A model generated the notes under the pieces. That model had not been told where the DNA came from and searched no databases. It worked only from the letters and a program-made list of their open reading frames with translations. The position numbers were made by a program, and so were the translations under genes. This document shows, one piece after another, positions 6,541 to 14,824 of a stretch of 49,488 bases of DNA. The number at the start of each line of letters is the position of its first letter. Within the stretch, counting starts at the first letter, position 1. The stretch lies in the NCBI GenBank assembly GCA_905339155.1, contig CAJPFJ010000071.1, positions 1 through 49,488 on the forward strand. Reading direction: 5' to 3'. The stretch is from Methanosarcinales archaeon (GTDB taxonomy: Archaea > Halobacteriota > Methanosarcinia > Methanosarcinales > Methanoperedenaceae).

Positions 6541-6866
6541 GGGGAGGGGGGAAAAGGGTGAATGGGAAATTGGAAAAATTCCTGAGTTTCGAATTTTTAA
6601 GTTTGTTTCCCGATATATTTGCCACTTGTTGCTCGAAACTAGAGTCTGAAGCATCAATAGAAATTATTTGCCTAAGAGCCAACCGACAAAAACCCAACAT
6701 TCCAACGCCAACAGTTTATTGAAGTTAGGCCTTTTGTAAATCCAATTGTATATTTCTGACTGTTTCCATACGCCAGGGACAACGTAGTAATTTGAGGGAG
6801 CATCTCGGGGCGATGCTGATGGTTTTTACGGTTCAGTCGGTTTTCTTGCTGTCTTATGATTTCGAT

Positions 6867-7241
6867 TCAAGCGTCTATATATAAACACAATATTATTATA
6901 CCGAAGACTGGCGTTATAAGAAATGCAAGACCTGCGCCAATTACCATTAATACAAAGGAGAAGGTTGCGAGATGTTGAGGTGTGGGCGGTGGCTTGACCA
7001 GATAAGCGATATCTTTCTCATCGCGATCATAAGCGCTATTAAAAGCCAGCGTACCTCCATTCAGGCAGACAACCCATTCCAGCCAGGCTATCAGAAGACT
7101 GCTCCATGAGAATATCTCAAATGATCCCCAGGAAATGGTAGCAGCGACCGAAGGAGCAGTAAATATCCCCACCATCAACTGAAATGTCAGAATAGGCCAC
7201 TGGCGGGGACGAAGGAAAAGGAAATAATCGAATGATGCTTT
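6867..7241 (-). pseudogene. UbiA-family prenyltransferase, truncated at both ends
   Basis: The frame reads an N-terminal FDYFLFLRPRQWPILTFQL, a helix, and the first Asp-rich prenyl-diphosphate site as LAFNSAYDRDEKDIAYL (NxxxDxxxD). After one more helix (IIILCLYIDA) it stops. UbiA enzymes are about 280-300 residues with a second Asp-rich motif; only the first about 120 residues remain. No ATG or GTG precedes the homologous start; the first usable codon is a TTG inside the domain (7178). It is probably dead, though such proteins would normally make membrane prenyl lipids. Confidence 0.65.
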
Positions 7242-7249
7242 ATTCGTAA

Positions 7250-7510
7250 TTAATCTGTGCTGAAAGAGATTACTTTCGTGTAAAAATGGAGTTCGACATC
7301 AAGAGCACGTTTGATATTCTCGCTCGACGGAATCCATGCTGCTCTCCCTCGAATGATATGGATGAGACATGCAATCCCCTTACGACTCAAAGCATTGAAC
7401 ACCTTTTCAGTCTGATCAGGCGGGACTACTTTATCTTCAAGTCCCTGGAAAAATCACTGGACATTACAAACTTGTGGATAGGGAGGTTTTCAGCCACTCC
7501 GTCCGGCTTG
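7250..7510 (-). pseudogene. C-terminal scrap of an S9 (prolyl oligopeptidase) family peptidase
   Basis: The last about 80 residues of an alpha/beta-hydrolase peptidase can be read only by changing frame. The order is PIHKF, then CPVIF, then a shift to FQGLEDKVVPPDQTEKVFNA, then a shift to SFEGEQHGFRRA, which holds the catalytic His, then a shift back to ENIKRALDVELHFYTKVISF. At least three frameshifts are needed and the catalytic domain upstream is absent. The scrap directly abuts the UbiA remnant. Confidence 0.65.
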
Positions 7511-7531
7511 GTGCTCTTTGAATTTGAATAT

Positions 7532-8392
7532 CTAAATCGGCTGCCACTGCCATGCCTTTCCCTTCTCAATTACATAGCCAAGACATGGAAAGGGAAAATG
7601 AAAAGCAAAAACCATGACCTTCTCAGCAGCAGCCCTGTTGAGAAGTTTATGCTTTGTAACACTGGCTTGTTCAGGCGCAAAGTCGAAGGCTGGATACCAA
7701 TCAGGCTGCTCCATATGGATAGGATAGAGAACTGTGTCTGAGATATGTAACAATTGTTCGCCGCCAGAAGAAATAGCCAGTGCCATATGACCCGGGGTGT
7801 GCCCCGGTGCCGCAATGGCAACAATTCCGGGAAGTATTTCAGTTTCATTATCAACAAGAACGAGCTGTTCCTGAATGGGTGGAAGATTCTTTCGCGCAGA
7901 CATGAGAATGAACTGTTTGAGTTCGTCCATTAATTTAAGATGAATAAAATTGGGTTCTGATATCCAGAAGTCCCATTCGTCCTTCAACATAACATAGCGC
8001 GCGTTGGGAAAAGCCGGCTTACCATTGGTATCGAGGGTTCCGCCTATATGGTCTGGATGCCCATGAGTAAGAATGACAGTGTCAATATCTTTGACATCGA
8101 CCCCCTCATTCTTAAGTTTTTCAAGTAGTTTTCCTGCACTTGGAACCGTACCAGCTCCGGCTCCCGTATCCACGAGGACTTTGTGTTTCCCGGTATTTAT
8201 GAATAGACTGGGCCACTGGGTTGTTATTTCTCCTGATTGGATATTGTGTTCTCTAAGTACCTGATCCATACGTTTTTTTGGTGCATTGATGAAAAAGCTT
8301 TCATCCGTATAGACAAAAGTACCATCGTTTATCACTATGCATTCAAAATTCCCTATTTGAAACGGAAAAACTCCATCACTCATTTTTGACAT
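7532..8392 (-). CDS. Metallo-beta-lactamase-fold hydrolase
   Basis: This is an intact MBL-fold protein with all the metal ligands: LTHGHPDHIGG (HxHxDH), HTPGH, the bridging aspartate in ISDTVLYP, and a late histidine in FAFHFPFP. The overall plan resembles lactonase-like or glyoxalase-II-like cytoplasmic hydrolases; the substrate cannot be told from sequence. I choose the ATG at 8392 (MSKMSDG) because GAGGTG lies 8 nt upstream. A longer in-frame start at 8461 would run through the ribosome binding site. It stands alone amid decayed genes. The 372 nt upstream (8393-8764) contain no gene that I can recognise. Confidence 0.82.
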   Translation of the reverse strand: MSKMSDGVFPFQIGNFECIVINDGTFVYTDESFFINAPKKRMDQVLREHNIQSGEITTQWPSLFINTGKHKVLVDTGAGAGTVPSAGKLLEKLKNEGVDVKDIDTVILTHGHPDHIGGTLDTNGKPAFPNARYVMLKDEWDFWISEPNFIHLKLMDELKQFILMSARKNLPPIQEQLVLVDNETEILPGIVAIAAPGHTPGHMALAISSGGEQLLHISDTVLYPIHMEQPDWYPAFDFAPEQASVTKHKLLNRAAAEKVMVFAFHFPFPCLGYVIEKGKAWQWQPI

Positions 8393-8764
8393 CCACATAC
8401 ACCTCTTAATTGTATTGGAGTAACAGCTTATGCTGTATATATTCTTTGACTTCATAACCAATTTTCTTTTGAAAACAGTCGTTTTTTGCGTCTTACTTCT
8501 CCAAGCATGTATTTTCTCTCATGCATTAGGAGGAAAGCAGAGGCCATTCGACCTCCACTATCGTCATCAAACTCCAAGTACGCTTACGCTTTTCGGGTAT
8601 GCAGCTTTCGTCCGGCTATCCCTTTGCAGGAAATGGTATAATCCAGCATTGAGTCACCGGTATATTGCAAAAGAGTTCTATTGCAGTTTTGCTTTCTCTC
8701 CTGCCATGACAGAAGCAATGAATAATTTTTCACTCTTGCAGAGGGTAGAGTTTTCTCATTTCGG

Positions 8765-9991
8765 TCATAATTCCGGCCCGATATGACCTTTGGCAGTCTG
8801 GCAGATCACAGTTTTCAATCCTGTTCCAGAAAGAATTCTCCAGACATTGACCATTTCATCATATTCAGGTCTCTGTATGTATGATCTTCGAAACGCTGGC
8901 CTGTAATCCAGTACGCAGACCTGCACATTCTCGTCGATATTTCTTATCTTATCCCCCATTTTCTGGATCTCATCAAGTGAGATAAGATCCTTGTTATAAG
9001 GGATTCCAACACCAAGAAAAACTTTTTCAGGGTAATTATCCACAAGATACTTTACCGCATTCCATGAAGTTTCTAAATATTTTCTGGCTAATTCCCTGTT
9101 ATTTACACCTGTTATATGCGAAAATGTATTAAGTTCGAGGCTTTTGAGGTCAATGCCGATATCAGTCATCCCGGCGTCAACCAGTTCATCCAGATAATCA
9201 GGCGTCAGTATCGAACCATTTGTATCCACATGAAAGCGTGCCTTATCATCAGCATTTTTCTTTTTCAATTCTCTGAGATATTCAATTAGCCATTTCCTGT
9301 TCAGAGTGCACTCACCTCCCGAAATAGCCATCCTATCCACTCCATAGTTTCTTCTTGAATCGCTCATGAGTAAAGCCGCCTCTCTTGGAGTCAGGGCGAT
9401 CTCTCTCCCATTATATGTCGTGGTCCAGTTCTGGCACTGAGCGCACTGGAAGTTACATCCACAGGTAAAACAGGCCGTTTCTATAAAACCAGATAACTTT
9501 TTCAAACGCCACGGAGTGCCAACACCTCCAACGGCATGTCCCATCCAGCCGTGAACAGGTCTTTTTGGAGTAACTTCTGTCTTAGTGTCAATATTCATTC
9601 CTTCTTTTACTGCTGTAACGCAGCATGGTCTGGGTTCATCATTCACGAGAACAGCACAGCTCCAGCACCCGCCGGTCCTGCAGGGAGAGAATAGATTTCC
9701 ATCCCCTGGAAATTCACACGGTTCATATCCGCACATTTCAAGTGCTTTTTTTACAGTAACTCTCTCCGGAACTGAAATAATTGCTCCATCCACCGAAATT
9801 GATATGCTCTTTCCATCCTGAATTTCAATCATCTGAATAGCTTCATAAGGACAGGCAAGACTGCACGCTCCGCATCCCGTGCATTCCTCAGAATACCCAA
9901 CATATTTGCTTGAGCAAGCTATCTCATCGCAAAATCCACATTGTCTGCATTTTTCCAGATTTTTTTTAGCAATATACGGCATCCTGATCAT
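8765..9991 (-). CDS. Radical SAM protein with N-terminal ferredoxin and 2Fe-2S-like domains
   Basis: This 408-residue protein has three parts. Residues 1-60 hold two 4Fe-4S sites (CRQCGFC and CTGCGACSLACP). Residues about 65-135 look like a 2Fe-2S ferredoxin domain with CRTGGCWSC and a later RPCC. The radical SAM core has C179, C183 and C186 (CNFQCAQC), a GGE-type SAM motif (AISGGECTL) and DTNGS. The build resembles glycyl-radical-activase-like proteins with extra electron-transfer clusters. No glycyl radical enzyme lies nearby, so the target is unknown. An ATG at 9982 (MPYIAKK) is an alternative start. It may once have been co-transcribed with the broken O-methyltransferase that ends 6 nt upstream. 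Confidence 0.8.
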   Translation of the reverse strand: MIRMPYIAKKNLEKCRQCGFCDEIACSSKYVGYSEECTGCGACSLACPYEAIQMIEIQDGKSISISVDGAIISVPERVTVKKALEMCGYEPCEFPGDGNLFSPCRTGGCWSCAVLVNDEPRPCCVTAVKEGMNIDTKTEVTPKRPVHGWMGHAVGGVGTPWRLKKLSGFIETACFTCGCNFQCAQCQNWTTTYNGREIALTPREAALLMSDSRRNYGVDRMAISGGECTLNRKWLIEYLRELKKKNADDKARFHVDTNGSILTPDYLDELVDAGMTDIGIDLKSLELNTFSHITGVNNRELARKYLETSWNAVKYLVDNYPEKVFLGVGIPYNKDLISLDEIQKMGDKIRNIDENVQVCVLDYRPAFRRSYIQRPEYDEMVNVWRILSGTGLKTVICQTAKGHIGPEL

Positions 9992-9997
9992 TCCGCT

Positions 9998-10368
9998 TTA
10001 GAATTTCCAGGCAAGAGTTACACCATCACGAATCGGAGCATTACTACTTCCACACGTTCATCTTTACATACATGTTTGTTGAATTCATCTATTGCTCTTT
10101 CTGTTTCATCTTCAGGGTTAAGAACCGATCCACTCCAGAGCACATTATCAATTACCAATAGACCACCAGATCGGATTTTAGTTAAGCACAATTCCCAATA
10201 ATTAATATAATTCACTTTGTCAGCGTCGATAAAAACTAAGTCGAAGAGACCTTCAATAGTCTTGAGTGTTTCAAGGGCAGGACCGAGCCTGAGTTCAATC
10301 TTCTTCCCATGTGGACTCCTGCTCCAGTATTTTTTGGCGATGGGGAGCAAACTACAATAAAACCTCAT
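9998..10368 (-). pseudogene. O-methyltransferase (caffeoyl-CoA OMT type), N-truncated and frameshifted
   Basis: The C-terminal half of a class I O-methyltransferase is readable: LGPALETLKTIEGLFDLVFI, DADKVNYINYW, GGLLVIDNVLWSGSV and FNKHVCKDERVEVVML. The N-terminal half, including the SAM-binding glycine motif, is absent. The usual end (LPIRDGVTLAWKF and a TAA at 9998-10000) is in another frame, one base off, after VVML, so there is also a 3' frameshift. The loss of the 5' half stops just short of the tRNA-Leu gene. Confidence 0.7.
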
Positions 10369-10403
10369 GTTGCAATACTAACTAAATGCAATAAGGGAAA
10401 TGA

Positions 10404-10486
10404 TGCGGAGAAAGGGAGTTGAACCCTTGAATCACTGCTGAAACAGATCTTGAGTCTGTCGCCTTTGACCACTTGGCTACCTCCGC
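10404..10486 (-). tRNA. tRNA-Leu (CAA)
   Basis: The acceptor arm GCGGAGG pairs with TCTCCGC, followed by discriminator A. The D-arm region (TAGCCAAGTGGTCAAAGGC) and T-arm (GGGTTCAACTCCC) are class II. The anticodon stem ACAGA/TCTGT holds the loop CTCAAGA, giving anticodon CAA. A long variable arm between the anticodon stem and T-arm confirms leucine. CCA is not encoded. Confidence 0.92.
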
Positions 10487-10534
10487 ACGTTGCTGATTTA
10501 CGTTACGACTCTATTGCCAAATTTTGGGAGTAAG

Positions 10535-10573
10535 TCTTGAGTCTATCACCTTTGGCCGCTTGGTTACCCCCGC
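10535..10573 (-). pseudogene. 5' half of a second tRNA-Leu, cut in the anticodon loop
   Basis: Read on the minus strand, 39 nt match the first 39 nt of the neighbouring tRNA-Leu with 6 differences: acceptor 5' strand GCGGGGG, D arm, anticodon stem 5' strand and loop up to CTCAAGA. The next bases (CTTACTCCC) do not complete the anticodon stem, and no variable arm or T-arm follows. The fragment lies 48 nt upstream of the complete gene in the same direction. Confidence 0.65.
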
Positions 10574-10703
10574 AATTGGGGTATTCAGAATTATCCTTAT
10601 TTGACTTAAGGATGTCGTTGTTCATAAGAAAATATCAGGTAAAATACAAATGTAACAAAGTCTTCTTATGATAAAAAAGAACAATATGATGAAATTAATA
10701 AGC

Positions 10704-10712
10704 TTATAAATA
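10704..10712 (+). promoter_or_regulatory. TATA box for cca
   Basis: TTATAAATA lies 27-35 nt upstream of the cca ATG at 10739, with no ribosome binding site between. This spacing predicts a leaderless or near-leaderless transcript. Confidence 0.55.
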
Positions 10713-10738
10713 ATCATACTACAATTTACTACAATCCG

Positions 10739-12091
10739 ATGACAGACATAACCACAATCAGGGCTTCGATACTTTCATCAATAAAACCTTCAGATGAAGA
10801 GAGACAGAGGTTAAAAACACTCTCAGAAAGAATAATCGGGCGCATTAATTCTATTGGTAAAGCCGAAAACATGGATATCAATTGTATACTTGTGGGCTCC
10901 TCTGCGCGGGGAACATGGATATCCGGAGAGCATGACCTTGATATTTTCATCATGTTCCCGCCCGATGCCCAACGGCAATTCCTTGAAGAAAAAGGGCTTT
11001 ATATAGCGCAAAAGATCGCAATGGAAGGGGAAAGTTTTGAGGAACGATATGCTGAGCACCCATACATTCATGCGGTCATTGATGGTTTTAAGGTCGACCT
11101 TGTCCCGGCTTTTAATGTAGAAAGCGCAGCCCAGATCAAATCAGCAGTGGACAGGACGCCATTTCATAACAAATACGTGGGTTCCAGGATAAAAGGGCTT
11201 GAAGATGATGTAATGCTCCTGAAACAATTCCAGAAAGGGATAGGTGTATATGGCTCCGAATTAAAAACCCATGGATTTTCCGGCTATCTTGTGGAACTCC
11301 TTGTAATACATTACGGTTCCTTTGAAAAGGTGCTTGAAGCGGCCTGTGACTGGAAATTCGGGATCGTAATTGACATCGAGAAACATGGCACAATTGTTCA
11401 TAAAGACCCGATTGTCGTGATCGACCCGACCGACCCGGGAAGAAACGTCGCTGCGGCGCTGTCTCTAGATAATATGTGTAATTTCATGGATAAGGCATGC
11501 GATTTTAGCAAGAATCCCGATGAATCATATTTCCATCCACACATTCCCCTACCGCTTTTGGACGCGGATTATGAGAGTATCATTTGCGCAAGAGGCACTT
11601 GCCTTATCGCAATAGAATTTGAAGCTCCCGATGAAGTTGAGGATGTTTTGTACCCGCAGCTTTATAAACTTGAAGAATCATGCCATGAGATGCTGGAACG
11701 ATATGACTTCCGGGTTTACAATAGCGGAGTATGGGCCCATGAAAAAGCTGTTGTTATATATGAACTTGAGTCAGCAAATCTTCCAAACGTAAAAAAACAC
11801 ACAGGACCCATAGTCGGGACAAAAGAACATGCATCGGCATTCAAATCTAAATACAATACCGCCAATAAGTTTTCTAATGTGTATATCCGTAACGGGAAGT
11901 ATGTGGTTGAAATCCCCAGGAAATATTTCAATGCGAGAAAACTTGTTGAATCTGAAATACTCAAATGCAGTCTTGGAAAACATATCGGTGTCAGCATGAA
12001 GAAAAAGTTCAATGTAATGGAAAATTTGGAAATACTAAATATCAGGGATGAGGAATTCAGGAAATTCCTGAGAAGATTTTTCGATAAATAA
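10739..12091 (+). CDS. cca: CCA-adding enzyme (archaeal class I tRNA nucleotidyltransferase)
   Basis: This enzyme adds the 3' CCA to tRNAs without a nucleic acid template. The nucleotidyltransferase signature is complete: ILVGSSARGTWISGEHDLDI, with the two metal-binding aspartates, and a third carboxylate in KVDLVPAF. The archaeal-specific central and tail domains follow, and 450 residues is the normal length. It fits the tRNA genes here, which lack encoded CCA. Its TAA shares one base with the ATG of the next gene, so the two are translated from one message. Confidence 0.95.
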   Translation: MTDITTIRASILSSIKPSDEERQRLKTLSERIIGRINSIGKAENMDINCILVGSSARGTWISGEHDLDIFIMFPPDAQRQFLEEKGLYIAQKIAMEGESFEERYAEHPYIHAVIDGFKVDLVPAFNVESAAQIKSAVDRTPFHNKYVGSRIKGLEDDVMLLKQFQKGIGVYGSELKTHGFSGYLVELLVIHYGSFEKVLEAACDWKFGIVIDIEKHGTIVHKDPIVVIDPTDPGRNVAAALSLDNMCNFMDKACDFSKNPDESYFHPHIPLPLLDADYESIICARGTCLIAIEFEAPDEVEDVLYPQLYKLEESCHEMLERYDFRVYNSGVWAHEKAVVIYELESANLPNVKKHTGPIVGTKEHASAFKSKYNTANKFSNVYIRNGKYVVEIPRKYFNARKLVESEILKCSLGKHIGVSMKKKFNVMENLEILNIRDEEFRKFLRRFFDK

Positions 12092-13851
12092 TGAAGAGAG
12101 AAATTATGAAATATTTACCCGCAATTCTTGTCATATTATTTATTTTGATTCCCGGATGTCTCGAATCCTCCGGATATAAAGAAATTTCAAGATCGCAATT
12201 ATTATCGAATCCGGATGTTTTTGAAGGAAAAAAGATCTGTACTGATCTCATATATGAAAATAATGGTTTTTCAGGGATAAATGTCATAAGGAACCAGAAT
12301 TTTACATTTGCCCTGGAAAATGCAACTCTTGCAACCGTGTGCGGAATATATAGGTCAGGCCAGATAGAACCGGATTCAGTAAACCCTGTCCTGGGCATGG
12401 CAACGCAAAAGGATGTTTACTATTCCAATGAGACCCTGAGAGTCCATATTGATTATTATTCCCAGATAGATGGAATAGCACAACTTGGTGTATCCGGAAT
12501 AAGAAATGATTTTGACCGGCCTTTGATCAACAAAACACAGGATATTTCTTTTGTTAAAGGGACCAATGGTTTTGACCTTGAATTCACAACTCCGTCATGT
12601 GAGGAATGTTCTGCACTATCCCCGGGTCAATATGCGATCAACGCCACAGTGACTGTTAGTGGAAAAACATTCGAAACATATAAGAAAATCACGCTTGCAC
12701 GAGAGGATTCTAATATTTCGAAGAACGGATCGGAGATTGTACAGGTAAATAATTCACAATTGACAAATAACCAATCAAATGATACGCAGGCAAATGATAC
12801 GATGGCATATAATGCACAGATAGCATCCACATATGGTATACCGCAATCTAATGACACGATATTGGTCGAATACTTTTATATAACGGGATGCCAGAAGTGC
12901 GAACAGGCAACACCTGTAGTTGAAGCCATGATGAAATCCTATGGCAGCAGGGTAAAATTTATAAAATATAATGCCAAAGAGGAAGGAAGGGATCTAGCTA
13001 TTAAGTACAGCATTCCCGGCACTCCTTCTATTGTTATTAACAAAGATAGCAAAAACCTGATCTCATACGAGAATTATAACGGTGATACTTCTAAACTTAA
13101 AGAGGTCTTAAAAGTCGGTATTGAAACAGCCACAATATCACAAAAGGCTCCTGAAATTGTACAAAGTGACAAGATCATCCTTTCTGTGCCATCCGTTTTT
13201 GTGGTAGGATTCCTTGCAGGATTTAACCCATGCCTCCTTGCTATCCTTGCTTTTATTGCATCAGTGACACTTGCGACCACAGGAAAAAGGCGAAATGTCC
13301 TTCTTATTGTAATAATGTTCAGCCTTGGAATTTTTGTGACATATCTAATAGTCGGGATTGGTCTCTTGAGCATATTGGAAGAAGCCCCGGGTTTGCAGGC
13401 GGGTATTAAAAATTTCCTTGTAGTTCTTATTGGCATCCTGGGAGTGTGGCATGTTTATGACGCATATCATCTCAGGAAAAATACGGAAAGCTCGTTCTAT
13501 ACACCAAAAGCCTTTATCCGGCTGACAGAAAGCGTGACAAAGAAGGTCAGCCTCCCGGCATCGTTTTTCATGGGCGCGCTGTTCTCGCTCATAAAAGCCC
13601 CATGTGTTGGCGCAGTGTATTTCCTGATACTTGATATGGTAAGAAGTGGTGAAGGAACAGGATACCTGTATCTTGCAGCTTACAACTTTGGTGTTGTGCT
13701 TCCGGTTCTTGTACTGGGTGGCGCGATAGCATTTGGTCTTGACCCTGAGAAAGTCGAGAAGTTCAGGAAAGATAAAAGGTCTATGATGCGGCTAATCACT
13801 GGAGTGACGCTGCTTGTTATTGCGGTTTTGATGTATATGGGGATTATCTAA
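12091..13851 (+). CDS. Lipoprotein thioredoxin-CcdA fusion (DsbD-like)
   Basis: This 586-residue protein has a lipoprotein-type signal (hydrophobic helix ending IPGC), an exported domain of about 200 residues and an Asn-rich linker (NNSQLTNNQSNDTQANDT). A thioredoxin-like domain follows, with YITGCQKCEQATP (CxxC) and GTPSIVIN (cis-Pro). The C-terminus is a CcdA-like membrane unit with FNPCLLAILAF and IKAPCVGAVYF, the two cysteines that shuttle electrons. It should move reducing power from the cytoplasm to extracytoplasmic thiols. It overlaps cca by one base, and a DsbA-like gene faces it. This is the second CcdA-type module in the window. Confidence 0.85.
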   Translation: MKREIMKYLPAILVILFILIPGCLESSGYKEISRSQLLSNPDVFEGKKICTDLIYENNGFSGINVIRNQNFTFALENATLATVCGIYRSGQIEPDSVNPVLGMATQKDVYYSNETLRVHIDYYSQIDGIAQLGVSGIRNDFDRPLINKTQDISFVKGTNGFDLEFTTPSCEECSALSPGQYAINATVTVSGKTFETYKKITLAREDSNISKNGSEIVQVNNSQLTNNQSNDTQANDTMAYNAQIASTYGIPQSNDTILVEYFYITGCQKCEQATPVVEAMMKSYGSRVKFIKYNAKEEGRDLAIKYSIPGTPSIVINKDSKNLISYENYNGDTSKLKEVLKVGIETATISQKAPEIVQSDKIILSVPSVFVVGFLAGFNPCLLAILAFIASVTLATTGKRRNVLLIVIMFSLGIFVTYLIVGIGLLSILEEAPGLQAGIKNFLVVLIGILGVWHVYDAYHLRKNTESSFYTPKAFIRLTESVTKKVSLPASFFMGALFSLIKAPCVGAVYFLILDMVRSGEGTGYLYLAAYNFGVVLPVLVLGGAIAFGLDPEKVEKFRKDKRSMMRLITGVTLLVIAVLMYMGII

Positions 13852-13894
13852 CGTAGTTCCATTTCTGAATATTAGAACAAAAAGGGAAAGAAAT

Positions 13895-14557
13895 TCAGTT
13901 ACCCTGTTCCAGAAGCGACCCGACAACTTTATCCAGATTTGCTATTGAAAAATCTTCCTGGAACTTCCCATTGATAAAAACAGCGGGAGTACCTGCAATT
14001 TTATAATCATTCGCCAGCCTGAGATTATAATTAGCTGCATTTTTCATATCGCCACTTCCAAGTTTCTGATTAAAATCCGGCCCAAGCCCGATGCTTTCAG
14101 CAACATTTTCAATTGCAATGGTGCTTTCCAATATATCCATTCCCTTATCGAATTTGGCATCAAATAATGCATCAAGCATTTCATCTCCTTTTCCCATCTG
14201 TTCTGCTATAATATAGGCTTCAACACTCTTTGTTGATTGTTTTAGTGAGACAAAATTGATGGGAATGTATGTTATTTCCACTTTAGCTCCATATTTTTGC
14301 AGGAGCTGGGGCATATTTTTACGAAGGTCATTACAATGCGAGCAGCCGAAATTCAAAAATTCTATGATCTTTACTTTACCCGGCTCAATAGTAGTGTTCA
14401 ATTTTTTATAATTGTCATCTGGCAGGTTCTCCGGACTCTTTCCCCCGGAATTTAAAAAATAAATTGCCAGTGCCGAAATTACAAGTAGCGCCAGTATAAT
14501 ATGAATTGTTTTAAGACCTGATTTTTTTTCAGGAAGTTTTTGTCTCTTTTTTGCCAT
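13895..14557 (-). CDS. DsbA-like membrane-anchored thiol-disulfide protein
   Basis: A single N-terminal helix (IHIILALLVISALAIYFL) anchors an outward DsbA/thioredoxin-fold domain. The active site is FLNFGCSHCNDLRK (CSHC), and the cis-proline loop is AGTPAVFING. An alpha-helical insert of the DsbA type separates them. It may make or isomerise disulfides in exported proteins, using the thioredoxin-CcdA fusion converging on it as reductant. I start it at the ATG at 14557 (MAKKRQKL); the in-frame ATG at 14605 would lie in the AT-rich promoter-like stretch. Confidence 0.83.
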   Translation of the reverse strand: MAKKRQKLPEKKSGLKTIHIILALLVISALAIYFLNSGGKSPENLPDDNYKKLNTTIEPGKVKIIEFLNFGCSHCNDLRKNMPQLLQKYGAKVEITYIPINFVSLKQSTKSVEAYIIAEQMGKGDEMLDALFDAKFDKGMDILESTIAIENVAESIGLGPDFNQKLGSGDMKNAANYNLRLANDYKIAGTPAVFINGKFQEDFSIANLDKVVGSLLEQGN

Positions 14558-14616
14558 TAAATTTGTTTTAATATGTTTATTATTAATAAATATTGTGTTT
14601 TGCAATCCTAAAAAAA

Positions 14617-14688
14617 TGCGCTGGTCGGGAATCGAACCCGAGTTTAAGCGTTGGCAACGCCTAGTGATAGCCGCTACACTACCAGCGC
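14617..14688 (-). tRNA. tRNA-Gly (GCC)
   Basis: Acceptor GCGCTGG pairs with CCAGCGC, followed by discriminator A. Anticodon stem AGGCG/CGCTT holds loop TTGCCAA, giving anticodon GCC. The T-arm is CTCGGGTTCGATTCCCG. Length is 72 nt including the discriminator, with no CCA encoded. A TATA-like AAATATTAAG lies about 25-33 nt upstream (around 14713-14722). Confidence 0.94.
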
Positions 14689-14824
14689 AATCTGAAGCTT
14701 TGCGGCATCCTCTTAATATTTCAATCCATATTAATAGTTTTTCTAATCTCAGGATAACTATCCTTGATTTACCTGTTTGTTCTAGTAACCTTTAATAGAA
14801 CCTCTGACGATTGAAAAAGCCTAT

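Noticed and set aside
6308..6649. A 113-codon plus-strand reading frame
   Set aside because: It begins antisense to the SnoaL-like start and runs through the inverted-repeat region without motifs or a ribosome binding site.
7286..7741. A 151-codon plus-strand reading frame
   Set aside because: It runs antisense to the S9 peptidase remnant and the C-terminus of the metallo-beta-lactamase gene, both of which show conserved family motifs on the minus strand. The plus-strand peptide has no recognisable domain.
8430..8786. A 118-codon plus-strand reading frame in the gap between two minus-strand genes
   Set aside because: It overlaps the ends of two real genes, lacks a ribosome binding site and reads as random cysteine- and histidine-rich sequence. 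I could not support any gene in 8393-8764 on either strand.
10535..10573. A split (trans-spliced) tRNA half
   Set aside because: Split tRNA halves are followed by a GC-rich sequence that pairs with the partner. The bases after this half (CTTACTCCCAAAATTTGG) are not of that kind, and the identical anticodon is already served by the complete tRNA next door.
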